From: Oidiodendron maius Zn
Lineage: Eukaryota; Ascomycota; Leotiomycetes; Myxotrichaceae
NCBI GenBank assembly: GCA_000827325.1
Contig: KN832885.1
Span: 62,001 to 126,000, forward strand
Direction: 5' to 3'
Length of the DNA stretch: 64,000 nt
Shown in pieces: positions 58,671 through 64,000 of this stretch. The position numbers were made by a program, and so were the translations under genes. The notes below the pieces were generated by a model. That model was not told the DNA's origin, did no database searches, and worked only from the letters and a program-made list of their open reading frames with translations. Every line of letters begins with the position of its first letter. Positions within the stretch are counted from its first letter, which is position 1.

Positions 58671-59825
58671 CTACGTATATGCGGCAACTTCGGTTTCACA
58701 CCAGTCGTAGAATCTCTTTGCAACTCCTGTTCCCCCTTCATTTTGCGACCGAGTTGCCTCTTCTATATCAGACTGCAGCTTCGCCTCTCGTCCCCAAGGG
58801 ATGATGTATGACCCGTTTAAATCGCCAGTGATAGAAGGGGATAGACCGGCAAAGAGCTCAGTATAAGCCCCGAAAATGGCGGGAAAGAGAAGAATTTTCT
58901 GTCCTTTGGAATTAGGTTTCGATTTCTCTAAGTTAGAGCATAAATATATGACCATACCTGGAGTATACCAGCCATAAAGCCGGTATGTCTTTGGAGCCCG
59001 GATTTGAGATTACCTGGATTCAGTGACTGCAAGTGGGTTAGATACGAGAGCTATAATCTATTAGCCTTGTTGCAAAGCATCTAACTCACTAAATTCAAGA
59101 CTCCACTGCTACTGTCTCTTTTAGAGAACTCTGAGGCAAGAAGAATATTGGCTGCCTTGCTTTGGCCATACTTCTGTCGCTGAGAGCCTCCTTTCTCAAA
59201 ATTAATATCATCAAAATTGATGACTCCTTGGGGCGTAGCGAGCTCAGCTACGAGTGAGCCAGTCCAACAGACGCGTACAGAATTTGGAGGCGAAGAAGTC
59301 GCTGTTTGAACCAGAACCGGGTAGAGTAGCTTGGTAAATAAGAAATGCGCTATACAGTTGGCACCCAGCTGCATCTCGTAGCCTTGAGCGGTCTTCGAAC
59401 CTTGTGGAGGGACCATGACTCCAGCGTTATTCCACAGTATGTCTAGTCTCTTCTCCTGTGATCTAAATTCGTCGACGGCAGGTTTTATGGTGTTGAGATC
59501 GTTCAGATCAAGGAAGAGATATTCTAACCTGCCATTAGACGTAGGGGAGGAATCTCGTATACGCTTCATGGCCACTTCGGCCTTTGCTTTAGAACGGCCA
59601 GCAATGTAGACGACAGCATTCTTTCCATACAATAAGTTGGCTAGTTCCAGGCCCACACCAGAATAGCCACCGGTGATCATGAAAACCTATGATATATTAG
59701 ATTGCGCACAGGTAGGTTCGAATATTTTTGAGGGTCCATTCCTTTTCTGTCTGATCTGGGCATTCTCTTTCGGTAAAATCGGGTGCTGGAGGCCAGAACT
59801 GACTCAAAGTTTGAAGTCGAGACAT
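58671..59825 (-). CDS. Short-chain dehydrogenase/reductase, retinol dehydrogenase-like
   Basis: A 325-residue SDR from exons 59825-59742, 59686-59090, 59026-58958 and 58898-58671 on the minus strand. It shows the Rossmann motif MITGGYSGVGLELA, the arginine-type NADP region YIAGRSKAKAE, LDLNDL, the structural WNNAGVM, and the catalytic pair Y-x-x-x-K in QKYGQSKAANILLA. SLNPGNLKSGLQRH follows. The C-terminal block includes NGSYIIPWGR, typical of fungal retinol-dehydrogenase/WW-domain oxidoreductase-like SDRs. The first intron has a GA donor (AAG|GAATGG), see 59687-59741. Without exon 1 the protein would start at MITGG, lacking the conserved FWPPAPDFTE lead. The substrate is unknown. Confidence 0.8.
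59687..59741 (-). other. Candidate GA-AG intron in the SDR gene
   Basis: A 55-bp segment, AAG|GAATGG...ATCATAG|GTTTTC on the minus strand, with a TCTAAT branch-like site 15 nt from the acceptor AG. Removing it joins PDQTEK to VFMITGG, the expected SDR N-terminus, in frame. It looks like a GTATGG donor with a T-to-A change. A real GA-AG intron would be very rare; a base error or a damaged donor is the alternative. Confidence 0.5.
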
Positions 59826-60399
59826 ATTAATATTTAATAGAAAGTTAAGAGTTAGGGTGTGTGTATATGTGGGATGGAACTCCTGGCTAATCGTAATATA
59901 GTGGCCATGCCGAATACTATATATCTATCACCCGGACGCCATGGCCGAGGACATAAACCCGACAATCAGCTTGCATAGGAAATGTGAGCGGTACAGAGAG
60001 CTAGTGGAACAATCGTTTGATAATTTCCTTCCTCATACTCGTAATGTACTCTACCTATTCCCTGCATTCGGCGTTTTGGCCGCTAGGTATTAAGGACATG
60101 CCGGAAAAGCTGCGGCTATAGCGCCGCAAATCAGCCACCGGAATCAAAGCTTGGAAGCCTACGGTAGGTTGACTAGAATGTAAGGAGCATAGCGCCATGT
60201 TCAAACTACAATCCCAATCCTAGATTCGTAACTCGCCGCCTACTGTAAAGCTTGTGCATGCGGCCCTGGTGACCGCACGTCAGCGGCCTGACTAAGCGAG
60301 ATCTATCGATGTCGAGATGACATTCCCCGTTCAGCACGGCATTGCGGCTCCCTCGGCCGCCTGTCTCTATTTCTATCTCCATCATTTGGTACTGTAGCT
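59826..60399. promoter_or_regulatory. Divergent region, SDR / Zn2Cys6 regulator
   Basis: A 574-bp region carrying the promoters of both genes. CGG and CCG triplets are scattered (for example near 60130-60140 and 60345-60360), but no symmetrical pair stands out. Confidence 0.35.
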
Positions 60400-62312
60400 A
60401 TGGACAGCGATAATACGCTCCCTCTTGAAGCGGCCCCTCATAACTGCATCCCATGCAAAAAGAACAAACGTCGCTGTGACAAGAAAATTCCCAGCTGCTC
60501 GTTATGTATTCGGTATGTCTGCCGACTATCCCCTGACTTAGCAATGGAAGGCCTCATATTCATAAAATCAGGATGCGTCGCGTTTGCGACTACCCGGAAG
60601 CTCTAGAACCAATCAACCAGGAAGAGGTTGCAAGGCTCCAATCCCGAATAGTCGACCTTGAAGCTCTTGTTAGCCGCCTCTCTGGGTATAATGCTCAGAA
60701 TTCGTCTGTTTTAATACATGGTGGAGAGAGACCAATCTCTAACAACTCTCCAAATCCGTCTTCAGAATATCTTTTGCAGACTTTTTTCCTTGATTCGGAT
60801 ATCCTCAAGAGCGGCAAATTTTCTGCTCCAACAGTCAACGTGCTAGTCTCAGATGAAATTCAAGAAGTTCTTGGAGACAGATCTGCCATTGCATATACCA
60901 CTTCTCGTTACTTTCAGTGCATTAATCCCTGGATGCCCATTATTAGTAAAATTAAGCTTAATCGACTTATCGAAACACCAACGATCGAATTGGCAGCAGA
61001 CCTTGCCCTGTTATTGCTGGGCATGATGCTCCTTTTGGAGCTTCCGGTCGACAAGCGGCCTTCCCAATCTACGATATATAATCTAGCCAGACAATTTCGC
61101 TTCGCATTGGATATGGCAGGACTGCACTCCCTAATGACACTCCAAGCTGGCTTGCTTATCTCTGTTTATGAACTCGGGCATGCTATATTGCCTGCTGCGT
61201 ATCTATCCATTGCCAACTGTGCAAGGGAGGGTATCGCTCTTGGCATTCATCATCGAGATGCACCGCAGATGCTCCATCGACCATCAAATTGGATAAGCTG
61301 GGAAGAGAGACAGAGAGTTTGGTGGCTCGTCCTTATTCTTGATAGGTCTGCAGTAGATTTTCTTCTGGTTATTGCAAGAGGCTAACGTTTTGTAGATTCG
61401 TTACTGTTGGGAGCGACGATAGACCGTTGTGTACTGATGATCCTGGTAACGACATGTTAATTCCAGCAGATGACGAGGCTTGGGAGCGAGGGGTAAGCTC
61501 ACATCTTTATTCTTTTCAGCAAATCAATATTCCAACTGCTACTCGTTTGCTCAATTCTAGGAGATGGTCCCGCCAGAGCATGTACATGTGTCAGCGCCTC
61601 CAAGTGTTACAGTTAGCCCTTTCGCCCGGCTTTCCCAAGCCTGCAACTTGTTAGGCCGTGTAATTCGACACTGCAACGACGCAAATCTTGAGCCAAAATA
61701 TGCTCTCGACGACATGATGTTGCTCTATAACACCACGGCATCTTTACTTGATCTTTTGCCAGTAGATGATATATCTGGAGCGTATTTAAATCCTGCTGCC
61801 GTCTGCTATAGGTAATACCTACTTTCCTGTTGAGTGCCTATCCATTTATTAATTAAGTGCAGCGCAATTATGAAACTTGGTGAAAATCATTCTTGTGATT
61901 CCCATACTACGAACTCGCGACCTATCGATTTGGAGGCGGTATCTCTTGCACGAGAGTGCGTAGAGCGATCCCTACAAATACTCAAGGACATCTCTGTCAA
62001 GATTACAACTTTTGCTGAGAGAGTACAGCGTCATCTGTCACTCTCGGGCGCGGAGAAAATATCACCACTTGTGCTGCATTGTATCTATCGTGCTGCAATA
62101 ACCATGTCATGGCTCAGCTCTGAGACTGGTGATGAGAAATATCGGATTAGAAAGAATATTTGCGAGAAGCTTCTTCAGACAATAGATATCAGGTGGAAGA
62201 CGGCTGGTAAATTATTTCTAACTCTGCCAGATTAAAGGTTGACGTCCACGTAGGTGTATATTTGGAAATACTCGCAATTGCGGACAACGAGCTTTCACGA
62301 TCCAGGCAGTAA
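60400..62312 (+). CDS. Zn2Cys6 transcription factor
   Basis: A 545-residue regulator from exons 60400-60512, 60572-61345, 61396-61492, 61561-61811, 61863-62206 and 62254-62312, all GT-AG with consistent phases. The zinc cluster reads NCIPCKKNKRRCDKKIPSC then SLC, and its final Cys (RMRRVC) comes from exon 2: C-x2-C-x6-C-x6-C-x2-C-x7-C. A short coiled-coil-like segment (VARLQSRIVDLEALVSRL) follows. The fungal-specific regulatory domain has YFQCINPWMPIISK, SWEERQRVWWLVLILDR and, after intron 2, FVTVGSDDRPLCTDD. The last exon supplies the usual ending RWKTAGVYLEILA; without it the frame ends at 62235. Divergent with the SDR gene, which may be its target. Confidence 0.83.
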
Positions 62313-63290
62313 CCTACCAATTGGAGAAGGTATCGCTGGAAGTGCCATATATTCAAGATGACTGTCTTTTATTCTCCAAACTGTGAATCTATCTTGTGTG
62401 GAAAATTGGGCTTCCTGATTTATATGCGTTAAAGTATCAGAATCTCTCCATAACCTGCAATTTTCGTACATTTTATCTTTGTAGCGTACTCATATGTACA
62501 AGTATGTGCAAAATATTCCATCCGTATTGAAATGTAGAAATATGGAGATGGAGCAGGACTAGTATGCCTTGCTATCATGACCAATCATTACAGCCCTAGA
62601 TATGACACCTTCCACTCCCTGAAAAGGGCCATCCGCCCAATTTCAAGCGGTTGAAAAGTTTTGTGCTCATAGGGATATTGACATCATAATTAGTAAACGT
62701 ACGAAGGTTTCGCAGAGATCCTCAGACCGAAGAAGAGAAAGACTACAGGTTAATAATGCGGCGACAACACTATGCGGCGCACGCAGCATGAGAAACTTCT
62801 ATCGAAGAAGAGATGCTTGCTACACTACATATACTCCTCGATAGAAGGACTGACACGTAGAAGAGGCTGATATCATCAGGCAGGACGAATTATACTATGG
62901 CTTCAAGATTCGTGGGCAAGTTTCAAGAGGCATGTACATCCCTACGTCTCTGCAGCTCTATATTTAATACATTTCTACTCCATGTACATCTCTCACCCCA
63001 AAGTCATCAAGTACTAGTTCGGATGCAAACTGAAATTGGAGACTTTTACTGTGTCTATTATCTGACTGACTCATGCTAGTTTACCCAAACTAGAGGCGGA
63101 TGTAAAGAAGCAAAGAAAGTCCCAAAACACTTAGCGCCCTGCTCACACCAGATTCCATAACACACTTTAGCCCGAAAACTCCCGTGAATCCCATCACATC
63201 TATAGGCCAATAACTCGTGCTAACGCAATTGAAAATCGGGAAGGTGGCAGCTATGGCAAGCACACATCCATCTAGCCGTGAATATATCCA
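62313..63290. other. Convergent intergenic region (1.0 kb)
   Basis: Between the regulator (+) and the phosphofructokinase-2-like gene (-). An ORF at 62897-63079 has no motif. No repeats or RNA genes are recognised. Confidence 0.35.
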
Positions 63291-64000
63291 CTAGTCCCTT
63301 GTAGCGGGGGAGGCGAGACCAGAGCCAGGCATAGGGCTGACGACTCCACTTGCCGGGACTGGGATCTTAATGTCTTCGGGAGAGCCTGGGATGATATCTA
63401 GAGAGAGACCAGGTATGTAGATGCGCTTGGCTTCATTTTGATAAGACTTGGGGATAACCTTTGGAGAGTTAGTTAGATGCATTGAAGAGGAGAGCTGAAA
63501 TACCAACCTCAATAATCTCATTGCGTGGAAACTTTAAGGTAGGAATATTCATAGCATCGCATGCCATGAGATAACCGTAGAGAACTCGCAGCACAGACTC
63601 ATGAGCAATTATTAACAGGTCGTTCTGCTCGCGCTCAAGTTCGAGGATCATGGGTTCAAGGCGAACCGCAAGATCATGATACGACTGAATATGTTAACAT
63701 TAACCTGAATGGGGGACTAAACGACATACCTCAGCCCTAGGGTAGCGATGATGATACGGATCCTTCTCATGCTTCTCTACCTCTTCCGGATATATTCGAC
63801 GAATGGCCCGCTCAGATAGCTTTTCGCACACCCCAGGATTGAGCTGGCTCATTTGAGAACGCTGTCGAACGGGATATCCAAGGCTCTTCAGATAGTCGGC
63901 AGTTTCTACTGTCCTCTTCCGCGTGGACGTCCAGATGGTCAGTGGCCTAAGCGGTATATTCGGTCCACCCTTGGCGATCAGTGCAAGACGCTCTTTCTCC
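63291..64000 (-). CDS. 6-phosphofructo-2-kinase/fructose-2,6-bisphosphatase, C-terminal part (runs off the edge)
   Basis: The 3' part of a minus-strand gene cut by the right end of the window. Visible exons are 64000-63730, 63684-63508 and 63458-63291. The bisphosphatase domain is recognised from RTVETADYLKSLGYPVRQRS, the QLNPGVCEKLSE loop, DPYHHRYPRAESYHDLAVRL and ELEREQNDLLIIAHESVLRV, whose His is a catalytic residue of the phosphoglycerate-mutase-like fold. The kinase domain lies outside. The enzyme sets the level of fructose 2,6-bisphosphate, the regulator of glycolysis and gluconeogenesis. The C-terminal tail is Pro/Gly/Ser-rich, as in several fungal isoforms. Confidence 0.82.

Overview
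The window reads as nuclear DNA of a filamentous ascomycete (Pezizomycotina). Nearly every gene is split by short introns (about 45-100 bp), base composition is moderately AT-rich, and the families are typical of that group: Zn2Cys6 regulators, PTH11/rhodopsin-like membrane proteins, Ure2p-like GSTs, NmrA proteins. I see no rRNA, tRNA or CRISPR. The gene mix (enzymes, hydrolases, regulators, one broken transporter, transposon scraps) is that of an accessory catabolic or detoxification region. All exon junctions were worked out by eye from reading frames and family conservation.

Region 1 (1-9611) is an aromatic-acid catabolic cluster. It holds a salicylate-hydroxylase-like FAD monooxygenase (+), a small NTF2-like protein (+), a 3-oxoadipate-enol-lactonase-like hydrolase (-), a 2,3-dihydroxybenzoate decarboxylase (-), a family III CoA-transferase (-) and a catechol 1,2-dioxygenase (+). 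Two routes (from salicylate and from 2,3-dihydroxybenzoate) converge on catechol, then ring cleavage. Muconate cycloisomerase and muconolactone isomerase are not recognised. Promoters in the cluster share CGG-N1/2-CCG motifs.

Region 2 (9612-24152): a 2.6 kb stretch without genes, a GST, two epoxide-hydrolase-like proteins, a fungal transcription-factor-domain protein without a zinc cluster, an NmrA-like protein followed by a 14-bp tandem repeat, an NTF2-like protein and a flavin-reductase-like protein.

Region 3 (24772-33856): a pentose/polyol cluster made of an L-arabinitol-dehydrogenase-like enzyme (-), a transketolase of the dihydroxyacetone-synthase type (+) and a D-xylose-reductase-like aldo-keto reductase (-). 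It is followed by a relic of one MFS gene and an MFS gene with two frameshifts.

Region 4 (34656-53621): two convergent ARCA-like regulators (one with and one without a visible zinc cluster), an ICL/PEP-mutase family protein, a carboxymuconolactone-decarboxylase-like protein, a C2-domain protein, an AmpC-like serine hydrolase, a bZIP regulator, a Zn2Cys6 regulator, a GST and a PTH11-like membrane protein.

Region 5 (54685-64000): an alpha/beta hydrolase, a hAT transposase scrap, a dihydroorotase gene with remarkable splice sites, a short-chain dehydrogenase, another Zn2Cys6 regulator, and a 6-phosphofructo-2-kinase/fructose-2,6-bisphosphatase running off the right edge.

The most unusual signal is a set of non-canonical introns. 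The dihydroorotase gene needs one AT-AC and two GC-AG introns. Its neighbour needs a GA-AG intron. Two further genes need GC-AG introns.
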